Source: Diploscapter coronatus
Taxonomy: Eukaryota > Nematoda > Chromadorea > Rhabditida > Rhabditidae
NCBI GenBank assembly: GCA_964036155.1
Contig: OZ038422.1
Location: 53,715,201 to 53,779,200 of the forward strand
Direction of reading: 5' to 3'
Length of the DNA stretch: 64,000 nt
Shown: piece after piece, positions 46,901 through 61,958 of the stretch
Numbering within the stretch: the stretch's first letter is position 1
How the letters are laid out: every line of letters begins with the position of its first letter
Position numbers and translations under genes: made by a program
Notes under the pieces: generated by a model
What the model was told of the DNA's origin: nothing
The model's database searches: none
Seen by the model: the letters and a program-made list of their open reading frames with translations, nothing else

Positions 46901-48902
46901 CGATTCGGCTGCGTATCTTCAGGTATAAATATTCTAGATGAAATTTAGCAAAAATAAGCGAATTTTAGATTTCAAATGCTTTATTGCATCGTTCGACGAG
47001 TCAAGAATTCCTATGGCACAAAGAGATGAAGACTAAACCAGAGGCTGATCCTGAATTCGTCCTGAATCTCGACACGAAGCAATTGCTCTATGCCATCCAG
47101 ACACTCGATTTCGCCCAGTTGAAAGGTAATTTGATGAATGTATTGTAGCGAAAAGGTGTGCTCAATGTATTCACACTATAATCAGCCCACTAGATTAGAC
47201 TGAATTTCCTTATTTCCTTCATTGATAGAACGTAACTCCTGTCCTGTCTTTGTATACAAATTACATGGAATATATTCTTATTAATTTGCCTATCTGCAAA
47301 AGAGTGATTTTCTAGCAAAGCATGGTCCAACTCGATCAAAGGGGAGCACAAACAAAGGTAGAAGGAATAGTGCATGAACAGTACATAAGAAATCCTAAAA
47401 TAACTCCGTCGTTGTTGCGAAGATCACCTAATTTTATTCCAGCACAAGTCATAATTCTACATAATCACTTGTCTCGTCTCATTTGTCTTCACAATCATCA
47501 CTAACCTCACAACTACTTACCCTTTATTATAAAGCATGACCAGCTTTATCATCAGCACCATTTTATGAATTAGTCGATAAAATTCAAGTTTAGTTCCCGC
47601 TCCTCCCATAATCGATGCCTCTGAATGCTCTGCCGAGAACAATTCAGTGACAGTCGCATGGAGACCGAGGAATGACGGATGTGCCATCGACGGATTCGCC
47701 CTGGAAATCGACACTGGAAGGGATGATGGAAATTTCAAGGTATTTTAGATCAAGATCTTTTACTAGGGAAACGTCTTTCTTAGGAAGTCTATTCTGGCCC
47801 CGACTCAATCTGCACAATAGATGGACTTCATTTCAATACGGTCTACACAGCGAGAGTCAAAGCTTTCAATGCCGCTGGAGAAAGTGCCTACAGTGAACCG
47901 ATCTGCCTTCAGACTGCGCAAGGTACGATTTCATGGATTCGTGAAAAATTTGTTGGTTTTAGTTGCTTGGTTCCAACTAACGAAATCTTCATCGCAAAGA
48001 GATATGCAGTTGTCGAACGATTGTGCTACTCTGACTGGATCAACACTCGAATTCAGGACTATTTTAGGCAGCATTTCGTTTTCCAAGGTTCGTAAAATTT
48101 AGTAGAATTACATCATTTTCCAAAATTAACGGCTGTTTGAAAGAGGGGTATTATCATGAATAAAGCTGGACAAAAATGAAAATTTGATAAACCCGAAAAT
48201 GAGATTTCCTTTTTAAATTAAAGAACCGGGAAAGAAAACCTCTAGAAGAAGAAAACACCAGAAACTAGATGTTCCATAAACGTGAGCAGAATTTTGTCAA
48301 GTCTTGATCGCGAAATTCTGATTGCAAAATCGAGTGGCAAATGAAATAATTTAGGGAGTTCATTATTGGGAAGTGACGGTCGAAAGACACGAAGCGAATT
48401 GCGATGTCGTGGTTGGAGTCGCTCAGCCGGCTGTCAATAGAAATCTTATGCTTGGTATAACGTTTCTGCAGTAAAATCAAATTATTTGTATTCTTTAGGC
48501 AAAGACCTTCATGGCTGGTCAATGTACGTTGATGGAGAGAGATCGTGGTTTTTGCATAACGAATTCCACAAAAATCGCATTCTTGGAGGAATCAAAGCTG
48601 GTACGAAAATGACGTGAGGTTCAAAAGTTTGCAAGAATAATCCTAGGGACCGTAATTGGAGTGAAACTGGATTGCGATCGAGGAAAACTTGAGTTCACAA
48701 TCAATGACAGAAAAAGGAAATTCGAGGGCGAAAGTGTGGCGTTCAGGTAATATTTTGATTTGCGAATTTTCTAAAAAATACGATTTCCAGCAATCTGCCC
48801 CGAGGAATCTATTACCCAGCATTTTCTGTGAATTGCCACAGCTCGATCACGATTCACAGTGGACTGTCGCCGCCATCTCCCATCAGCACTGATAGTGAAT
48901 AA
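37904..48902 (+). CDS. madd-2: TRIM9 / MADD-2 tripartite-motif E3 ubiquitin ligase
   Basis: C-I TRIM protein acting with netrin/DCC signalling in axon and muscle-arm guidance (known from C. elegans and vertebrates). It has 19 coding exons and 748 aa: 37904-38002, 38172-38331, 38896-38994, 39074-39163, 39209-39381, 39499-39638, 39683-39805, 39908-39959, 46375-46470, 46646-46762, 46806-46922, 46969-47125, 47594-47739, 47784-47922, 47963-48087, 48355-48454, 48499-48600, 48647-48746, 48791-48902. The RING is split as in TRIM9: CSLC...CGHSYCRQC at residues 7-31, then a serine-rich insert, then CNQC at about 150. B-box 1 is [15 protein letters not shown]... from about 208; B-box 2 is [16 protein letters not shown] from about 275. 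A coiled coil follows from about 313, then a COS box, FN3 (about 475-569) and a B30.2/SPRY domain to the C-terminus ([20 protein letters not shown]). Start ATGGATGAA lies 33 nt after TTTTCAG. The intron after 46762 has a GC donor. Confidence 0.95.
39960..46374 (+). other. 6.4-kb madd-2 intron containing an antisense gene
   Basis: This intron separates the exon ending in CKTHK (B-box 2) from the exon starting [10 protein letters not shown] (coiled coil); the two halves join in phase exactly as in TRIM9. It is far longer than any other intron in the window. Apart from the antisense ORF at 41974-42180, no further coding exons were identified on either strand. ORFs such as 40807-41118 and 42354-42701 show no splice context or recognisable domains. 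Confidence 0.6.
41974..42180 (-). CDS. Small 68-aa coiled-coil protein nested antisense in a madd-2 intron
   Basis: I do not recognise this protein. The ORF runs from ATG at 42180-42178 to TAA at 41976-41974. It is preceded by a good acceptor CTTCTGATTCAG ending 11 nt before the ATG, the usual spacing for spliced-leader trans-splicing in nematodes. AATAAA (TTTATT at 41908-41913 on the + strand) lies 61 nt after the stop. The peptide is helical and charged, with [15 protein letters not shown] as its core, and ends in a Q/R-rich tail ([13 protein letters not shown]). Codon use is balanced and more GC-rich than the surrounding intron. Size and helix content would suit a small subunit of a larger complex, but no family was identified. 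Alternatively it is one exon of a spliced gene: a GTAATT donor overlaps the stop codon. Confidence 0.6.
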   Translation of the reverse strand: MSDRFESQNVSNREMEQLLAVVNLQIREARELIDRVVSMLRTNQDFDNMLEQEHYQPQPRAIRRDRQG

Positions 48903-49365
48903 TTGGCAAATCAGATCTGCCTATCATTAACCAAATTATTTGTAGTCATTCATTTAGTTATCACTATGGCTTCGGTTTCATTTGAAGCCTGCTTTATATT
49001 TTGCATAATATTATATTTTCTATGACGAATGTCTGTCTATCCTTTTATCATTACTTTCACATTCGAAATTCTCAAAAACTTTACCTTTTCAATCTCAACA
49101 AATCTACAACAGCTTTCATTTTTACTCAATTTGATCATATTTGAGTACAATCTCAGTTAACCTACACATATTCTCTTCCACCTTGCCAAACAGTGTTATT
49201 TTCCAATCAGACAGAAATTTTATGCATTTTCTGTCAAATCACCGGTATTTTCTTTCATTCATCATTTGTCTTTGTAACGCTATGAAATTATTATTGACTT
49301 TCATTCAAATGTGCACTTTACGTCTGCGTCCTCAGATATGCAAATATGTATATCGTTTAAATGAA

Positions 49366-49371
49366 AATAAA
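49366..49371 (+). terminator. Candidate poly(A) signal AATAAA for madd-2
   Basis: AATAAA in GAAAATAAAATC lies 464 nt after the madd-2 stop codon on the same strand, with no better signal before it. Confidence 0.4.
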
Positions 49372-50637
49372 ATCCTTGTTCGTGCAAAGTTAAAATTGAG
49401 TTGTTGGAACTGAGATTTATTCGATTTGCACACTTTTCCTCGTGAAACATTCGATTTTCTTTTCTAAATTATATATTTTGAAGAAAAATATGCGTGGTAT
49501 TTCATGGAATTGTAAAAAGACAACAATGAAAAATTGTTAAAAATGGCAGGGGATCAAAAAATTGGGAGGTTGACTTCAAAGTGTTAGAATTAAAAGTAGT
49601 GAGCTGCCTGATTATGTTCCATGTTGTCCCCATCTGAATTAATTCTGATGATTAGATTTGAAAATTCCAAGGATAATAACAGCGATAGAAGCAAAGCAGA
49701 TAGGCGACGATCGAAAATTTTAAGCCAGGCAGAAGCCATACCAGAAAGTCCCAAAAGCAACTATATGAAGGGATACAGGAGCGAATTTCAATCCGGTTCA
49801 ACACATTGCATTCCAAGCACACAACATCATGGAAATACAAGCTGATCTTCATTTAGAAATATTGGTCATTATTTCGCTAAATTAGAGCAATTCATTTTGT
49901 CCTAGTTTATTCTTAGTCTTTGATCTGACTGTTTTGAAACTCAGATATTCATTTTCACAATTCGCACTTATTCAAATTTTTCTTCCATTATAATAATGCC
50001 GTTTATGCATTTGTTTGCCTATTTTTGCACTGCTACACAACCACACATAAGCGAAAGCAAAATCGGAGTGCGATTGCAATTTTGCATGCAATTCCCTCTT
50101 ATGGGAGATTCATTTCAGTCAACAGCAGGTTTGGCTTTCGATAAAAATTCATGTAAAAATAAAACTGTGTAGTGGAAACAACACAAAGGAAGGATAAAAA
50201 GCAGTCGAAAGAATGAAAAGACTGCAGAAAAGAAGGAAGAAGCTAGGAGAACTGTAGGTACTTCTGACGAAACAAAAGATACTGCAATTAGAGAAGAGAA
50301 TGGAAATGGATTTCAGGGTTGGAAAGAATTGACTGCAAGAAACGAAACAAAATCATCGAAGCAGATTGAAGAGAGTGCGCACAATATATTATGTAGTTAT
50401 CATGGGGCTTATCAGTTATCACTTTGTCATACATTATAACAACTCACATCTCCCTATTCAACCATACCATTTCTACGATTACTGTAACTTCTAAAAATAG
50501 TATGGAAAATAGAAAAGCGTCGTTTAGAATTGTCATCGGGTATCACAAAGTTCAAATAAAATTTACGGATAAAACGGGCCAAAAAGAGAATTGTGCAAGG
50601 ATAATAAAATAACAATTAGGTTTGATCACGAGAGCGC

Positions 50638-50707
50638 TCTGCTTCGTGCTTTTTTCTAGAAAAAGTAATCCAAGACGAAAAATAAATTATTTTAGCCACG
50701 AAGCAGA
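50638..50707. repeat. Inverted repeat with nested hairpin
   Basis: TCTGCTTCGTG at 50638-50648 and its exact complement CACGAAGCAGA at 50697-50707 enclose 48 nt, which itself begins with a hairpin CTTTTTT-CTAG-AAAAAG. The GC-rich arms stand out in AT-rich DNA. It may be a tiny foldback element or a structured RNA; no promoter or known RNA family was recognised. Confidence 0.5.
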
Positions 50708-51235
50708 ACCAATTTGCCGAATACAATGTTCATAAAATTAAATATATATTTATATATAAAACACATCAATATTTCAAAAGAATATTGAATGGAAAAACAA
50801 GTTTGTCGGAGTAAAAAGCCAAGAAATTAAAAAATCAAATAAAATAATTGATTCGAAGACGGAGCGGATACATGGAAAACGGGAAAGTTTTAGATGCAAA
50901 TCCCCATTTTTGATGAGTAATTTTTTGCACGAGAACAAAAATCGCACTTCATCGCAAAAGGGATTGTTGGCTAAGAAGGAACGAATTATGAATTATATCA
51001 TCATTTGAATTTGAATATGAGAACATTGAATTAATTTGAAAAATAGTTGATTGAAGAATGAATGAATTTTCATAGATATTATGCTGGATATTTGAGAGCA
51101 GTCACCAAAGTGAATAACATTTATTTTGGAAACAGCAAGTGTAAAGTTTCTACTCTGTTTGAATACAGACTATTCACTCTACAAATTACTATTTCGTTTC
51201 ATCTAACAAATACGGAGGAATGCAGTGAGATTGTA

Positions 51236-51241
51236 TTTATT
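51236..51241 (-). terminator. Candidate poly(A) signal (AATAAA) for calmodulin
   Basis: TTTATT on the + strand is AATAAA on the minus strand, 235 nt beyond the calmodulin stop codon in transcript direction. Confidence 0.4.
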
Positions 51242-51475
51242 GTTGATCAGCGACAGATTGTGTTGGCTCTCAGTGATTCGGTGAGATTTACAGATGGAAT
51301 ATAGGGGGGTGGAAGGGACATTCATTCTTCAAGCTGCACACCGCGCATTGAAAAGGGACAATCAGACAATCAAATGGGGAGTGGGAGAGACGAGTGGAGA
51401 GGGAAATAGGGAACCAAGTGGGAAGGGGGATTCAGAAAGGGATGGACAGAGGACCCTAGCAGATGGTGGTACTGC

Positions 51476-56057
<4,582 letters not shown>

Positions 56058-56204
56058 TGTTCGTGCAGAAGAAGTGGATCAGTCGATTGGAGGAAGATGC
56101 AGAGGGAAGAGGGGAAGACAGAAGGCAGGCAGACACCAGACAGGGGGATGCACAAGTAGTTGCCGATTGAACGGTTGAACGGGGGGTTTGACAACCGGAA
56201 CGAG
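56058..56204 (-). other. Probable 5'UTR exon of calmodulin with upstream acceptor
   Basis: In minus-strand direction a strong acceptor CTAATAATTTCAG ends at 56205. The following 147 nt up to the ATG are C/T-rich with no competing in-frame ATG. This could be a spliced 5'UTR exon or the trans-splice site for a spliced leader. Either way the mature 5' end is likely here and the DNA beyond 56205 is intron, outron or promoter. Confidence 0.5.
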
Positions 56205-59200
56205 CTGAAATTATTAGCCAAATTAGTGAGGGCCGAGAGAGGGCAAAGCGGTAATCGATAAAACGAGCAGGTGGCTTGAAACGGCATGAAAACACCTGCA
56301 GAACGAGAGGGGGGAAATTGAGAAATTGGAAATGGAAAGTATCGCCGACTGCTGCGAGAGAGCAGAAGTGGGAATGAAAGCAAAACTGGGAAAGGAGTGA
56401 TGAGAATGAAAATGGAGTCGACACGAGCAGTTTAACAGATTATGCAAATTTCAGGGAAAATGGAGAAACGACAATGCAAAGAATTTGACGATTGACGCAC
56501 TTTGAAGAGGCTCCAGGAAAAAAGGCAAAAATAGCAGAATTTTAGCGGAATTTAGAAAAGATATCGATCGGTCGACTAAAGACTGCACTTCTTCGTCTGC
56601 TTTGCACTGACAAAAAGTAATTGAATAATATAAGTTCGCATTATGGATCGCAGAAAATAAACAAAAAATTAGGACGAAAATGAAACGATAGATTGAAATG
56701 ATATTTGGCAAAATAGCAGATGAAAAGAGGAGAGCAAAAAGATGCACATTATTTAGCAGTTGAGCATAGCGCACGCTCGATTAGAGACGATCAATTTCCG
56801 ATTTTGAATTTCACTTGCACTTTTTGTTTGATGAGTGCAAATACCATGCAGGGTAAGTGGAAAGAGTTTGACTAAACATGACGAGGCCGATTTATGGGTT
56901 GAGAGTGATAGAAAGGGTATTGACGCATTGCGGCCGCTTGGCAGACCGAGTAAAACCCCGACTGCTTTCGAAATCGAGATTCGACAGGGGAGCTGATTTC
57001 TATGGAAATCGCTACCCACATTCACCTGCGACCGAATAAAATGCGCTTGCTTCGAATACTCCATTTGGCCTTTTAGAACAAAAAATAGATAGATAGTCTA
57101 GAAGAGCTTGGAGATAATTGGTAGTTTCCATTAAATTCGCCCTCTAATTGAGATAATTGGTAAATAGGAAAAAGTGCATGGATGGATGGGTATGGATTCG
57201 AGAATTTCGAAATGAAAACGAGAAATTTGTGTAGCGATTGGCAGAGGAAAATATTGATGTGCCGTGTTATTTTGAACGAGTTTTCGTTGCTAACAATAGA
57301 AAATAAGGCACATTCGTGAGGGAAATGAAGTATTATTGATTGGGGAGAACGTCGATACTCAAAAATTGTGCTATATTCGTTTCGTTTCTCTTCTACGCGA
57401 CTCGCTATTTCGTTCCAAACTCGACATCTTATTACCTCATGAATATCGACTTCCTCGCCTAATCAACGATAATCAATTAGTTGAACTGCGAATAGAATGG
57501 GAAAGTTGAAAAGATCGATGAGGCATTGAAGCATTGCTAGGAGAAGCCTCAGTAGCAAACAGCTTGCAGTCCACTTGAAAGAGAGGGAGAAAGGTTAGCT
57601 GGCAAATGAAATGTGCAAAAATGAGGCTTAGACAACAGCGAAAAGGAGACTGCTCACCTATCGATTCCTCTCCATCCTCTCGTTCTCGTACCCTTCCAAG
57701 CCATGGATAAAATAAATACTTTCTTATTTATGAGCAGTGGCAGCTCTGCATAACTTCCGAGAAAATGAAAGAAAATACCAACGATGTTTTTGTTGTTTTG
57801 CTAACAGTTAGACCAGTTATGAAATAGTGTGGGATTCTTGAAAGAATAGAAATTCTCTTCCATTTTCCTACACTAACCTATGTCTGAATGCTAGTGATGG
57901 ATGTTTATGTTTTTTTCCCTATTTTTATTGCACGAGATCGGAAACCGAGCAAGGATAATCAGAGCCGACGACCTTGAAAACGAGCTGCACAGAAAACAGC
58001 AACAGAGGCATAAATGGAAATGGATTGGAGAACCAGTCAGATTATGGGAATCGTGTGAGACAAAAGGCAAAAAGTAAAAGGGAAAGGAATGATGAAATTA
58101 TTGCCATCAAACTGTGCAGGATTGCAATTTAAATTTATAAGGGAAAATTCGCGACATCAACTTCAAATTCATGTATTTAGTGCTGAAAAGACACAACTGA
58201 ACAGCAGAAGAAACACAAGGCGCAGCGACAGGTGAGTTTTGCTGTGTTCGGCTTCTCGACTCGGGGCTTCAAACTCCAGATTTGTGTCTCTTTCCCTTCT
58301 GATTCGATTCCCCAGGCCTATTAATCTAGAGCCGGCGCATTGCTCCAAGGCAGAGAATGAGAGTACAGAGAAACAGAGACAACGAGTGGAGTGGAAGGCA
58401 ATCGACCAATTATGAGAACGAGAAGCTGAAAGGAAGCACGAAAAAGATAAAGCGGTCTGATAAGGATTTCAACGAATGTGATACGTGAGAGAGGAGAGAA
58501 CATAAGCCACTCTAGATAGGGTTCTTAGAACGAACACGCTCAGAGAATATTCAAATAAATAAGCGCCTTTGCACTTTGTGCAGTTTTTACGAATTTCCTT
58601 CATCCAGCCGTTTTCACTTTAGTGGGCTTAGAGTTGAGCATTTCCATTCCCATCTCCTCGCCCAACAGTGCAGTCCGCATTCAGATAATCGTGTTTTCAC
58701 AAGTCCAGCCCCCTTTATCATTCTTTATTTCCTCTCCTTCCTTTCTCTCCTGTTCCACTTCCCTAATTCTTCCTTCTTTCCATTTTTCTCCTTATTTTTT
58801 GTCTTTCAGGCCCTCAGTCCTCCCAAGGGGTCAGCTGTTTGAAAGCCGCTTCTGGGCCGGGACTGCGGACGGGGATGGATAAAATGAAGTCGAGAAAGCC
58901 GCGTGCTGCTGAGGAAGGAGGATGAAAAAGTCAAGCAGAAAGAAACGCTGGTACGAAAAGTTAGTTGAAAAGTATCACAGGCAGATACATCGATATTTTA
59001 GATTCAGTCAGTGCAACAGACGATTCAAGGCGATCAGTGGACGATGTGCTGACAGCATGAATAGCGTCCGTAGCGACAAGGTAAATGAACAAAATGACTG
59101 GTTTTAAAATGATGCAACACCAACGCTAAAAATAATCAAAACCATTGCGAAATTTGTGTTTTGTCAGCTGTCAGAATGACAAGGTGGTTTGGTGATTAGG

Positions 59201-60730
59201 TAAAGTTGAAAGGAAATCGATAAAGATAACAAGAATAGAGAGAAGATTCTCGACAGACAGTTTGTTTGTGAGGAAATTTGTCGAGTTAACCGAAAGACAC
59301 GATAATCTCGTTGTCTGATTGATTGCTGAATTAGGAAGTGACAAGAAATAGGAACGAAGGAATTCGGGTCAGCACAAGGAGAGGGGAATCCACAAAGAGA
59401 GAAAAGAATCAATTGATCGACGTAAGATTAGAAATGATGACCGATAATTAGATCTAAAGAGAAGAAAACTCAGAACTGAAAAGGTTCATAACAAATAGAA
59501 ATTGAAACCACCTAAAGTCTATCAATCGATCTGGCGACAAATAAACGAGGGGCGGCAAAAGTGACAAAACTGTCGGAGATAGAAACGAATGGAGGTAGAG
59601 GGAGATAGAGGAAGGGAAAATAGCGCGAACCTCGGGGCGCTGGCGCCATGCGAAAGTTTGCTGACTGGCTCATCGAAATTTGCACACAAATTGCTCGGAC
59701 TGATTGGAGCAGCCAGTTGATGGATCGAATGTGAATGTGTACACAGAACGACGGGACGGGACGAGGCCGAGCTGGGGCAGGAAGACAGAAGGATGAGGGA
59801 GGCAGTGCAGCAGTGGTAAGATGAACCGCAACACAACCGAGAACCGAGGGAACGAGACGAAGAGACGGAGGGAGGAAGATTCGAGACAAAAACACTGCGA
59901 CAACGAACACCGAGGAAATACTCCTCTTCACACACCGAAAATTGTCGCTCAGAAAACGTCGCTAGCCCACTTCTCTCAATTTCTTTCTTTTTTCTTCCTT
60001 CCTTCATTTAGACCAAATGATCCACATCATTTATGAACACCTGAAGCGGGGAAGGGTCGTTGCCCGCCAAATTCATGAATAAGTGATATTTTGCAAGGCA
60101 AAAAATATTCCGGTGGACGATGAAATATGAACGCGAATTTGAACACACAAATGACATCAAGAGAAAGTGAGGCAAAACAAATTCGGGAAAGGTAAACGAC
60201 GAGAAGTGGATTTATGTCTGGAGGCTGGGAGATTTGTCTGGATATCCAACCATGGAAGCAATAATTTATTATTTTGTGGCAAAGGAATACGGCCGTAAAA
60301 AATTCGAGGAAAAAGGAGATAGAGAATTTGCTATTTTTTATGAAGGTTCATGAAAAAAACAAAAAAACTGCCTTTGGTTCGAAAAAAAAATGAGAGAGAA
60401 TGGGCATTCCATATGCATTAGGATGAAGCTGAAAACGAGAAGACAAAGACTAGAAGGAGATAAAAGAAGATCTTGGGAATCCATTGATGATAACAAAAAC
60501 TGACGATGAAAATGAAAAGATGAAGAAACTCGAATATGCTTTCACAAGCTTTCCTAAGATTTCAAACATGCAAAATTGCGTCATTATTCCTGAGTCACAG
60601 CTCTAAACGTCTTCTTTATTCGTTTGTTGTTGAAAACATCAGAAGTCACGCAGCATTGTGCAGATATCTTCCATGTGATAAGCCGTGATAAGCAGAAATT
60701 AGCAATATGACTGCGCGCAGGTGCAGAAGA

Positions 60731-60755
60731 CCGCACCGCCAACTGCGCGGTGCGG
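60731..60755. repeat. Perfect 9-bp GC hairpin
   Basis: CCGCACCGC (60731-60739) and its exact complement GCGGTGCGG (60747-60755) are separated by a 7-nt loop. It is flanked by further GC-rich words (TGCGCGCAGG, GGTGCATCG) in otherwise AT-rich DNA. No run of T follows on either strand. Confidence 0.6.
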
Positions 60756-61480
60756 TGCATCGTTGCCTTTACTCGAGCTACAATTTCCTTTCTTATCATT
60801 CGCCCTTCCCACTCTCCTTTCTCAGATGATAAGAATACAACAAAAGGTGTTACAGACACGGCAACGCTAATACAATTTACATATCAGAAAACGAAAACGT
60901 AATTAAGTAAAAGAAACATTAACGCCGTTTTGTTAGGAAAAATGACGAAAGGATTAAACAATTCTGTTCGACGCAATTTCATCAGCATATTCAATGCAAA
61001 GAGGCAAACGAGGTTCATATGCAAAAGGACTCTTGAACAGGCCAGATATTGAAGAAACATGAAAGGAAATTCGAAAGATGAAAAGCATGAAAATGAAAAG
61101 ATTGGGATTCGAAATGGGAAAAAAAGCGATAGAAGCACGTGAGAAAAGAAAGGATAACTGAAATCCGACAAAGTCAAACAGAAAACAGAAGCTGTCGATA
61201 TTGCAGAGAAATGCATTGCAAAACGGCTTATACAATAAACAGAACGGAAGAATGAAAAGAAAAAAGAGGAAAGAGAAAGACTATCTTTATACTGGAAGAT
61301 ACCTTGGGAAAGGCCAAAGTAACTAAAGGAAAGAAACGAAAGAGGGGAGGGAGGGAGATGATAGGTAAGCGCAAAATGAGAGATTCAAGCTGGCAGCCAC
61401 ACGTTCTGATGCGCACAAGGAGAAGAAAAAAGAAATAGAGAAGAGGAATGAGAGGGCAGAGAGAGGGGAGGCTGCAGACC

Positions 61481-61493
61481 GGCGCATTGCGCC
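61481..61493. repeat. GGCGCATTGCGCC near-palindrome, first copy
   Basis: A 13-mer with 5-bp palindromic arms (GGCGC / GCGCC). An identical copy in reverse orientation occurs at 61946-61958, and shorter GCGCATTGC-type words occur at 55346-55354, 55638-55646 and 58335-58343. All lie within or upstream of the calmodulin gene. Confidence 0.6.
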
Positions 61494-61945
61494 GCTGGAA
61501 GGGCGAGAGTGTGGGACTGATTGGGAAGGGTCAAAGGCTAAAGATCGCATCCGATGATGAAACATATATCGTCTTCTTCATCCTCGTACGATAATCGCGA
61601 ATATGCAATTCATTTTAACCCATGACACCTCCACGAAAAGTTATAAGAGATCAAAGTTTCACGAGAAAAGATAGTCTTCGATCATAACTTTTTCAGCTTT
61701 TTATCATTTCTAGAAGTGCTTTCATACATTATGTTCAGCATGAAACATTCTATCGAATGGCATACGATATGATCAATTTTTGCTTGGAATAAGCTTTCGC
61801 GCCAATTTCCGACCAAAGTTTCCCCGGGACTAGGAAAGGTCTTCGGCTAAATTATGCATTTGCTTGATAATGATTATGCCGAGACGAAGAAGATGATATA
61901 TGAATTGTATGATAATCTTGACTTTTGTATGTGAAAGTTCCATCT

Positions 61946-61958
61946 GGCGCAATGCGCC
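61946..61958. repeat. GGCGCATTGCGCC near-palindrome, second (inverted) copy
   Basis: This reads GGCGCAATGCGCC on the + strand, the exact reverse complement of the copy at 61481-61493, 453 bp away. The neighbourhood is otherwise AT-rich. Confidence 0.6.

Larger units (their letters stand above)
48903..51475. other. Convergent intergenic region between madd-2 and calmodulin 3' ends
   Basis: This contains the 3'UTRs of two convergent genes and AT-rich spacer. The + strand is purine-rich at about 50170-50380. A hairpin-forming inverted repeat lies at 50638-50707. No coding exons were recognised; ORFs here (49621-49845, 50424-50612, 51062-51304) have no family resemblance or splice context. Confidence 0.55.

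Noticed and set aside
59512..60007. Overlapping 139- and 161-codon minus-strand ORFs
   Set aside because: Both frames are open at once and both are serine/proline/arginine-rich, which indicates composition bias rather than a gene.
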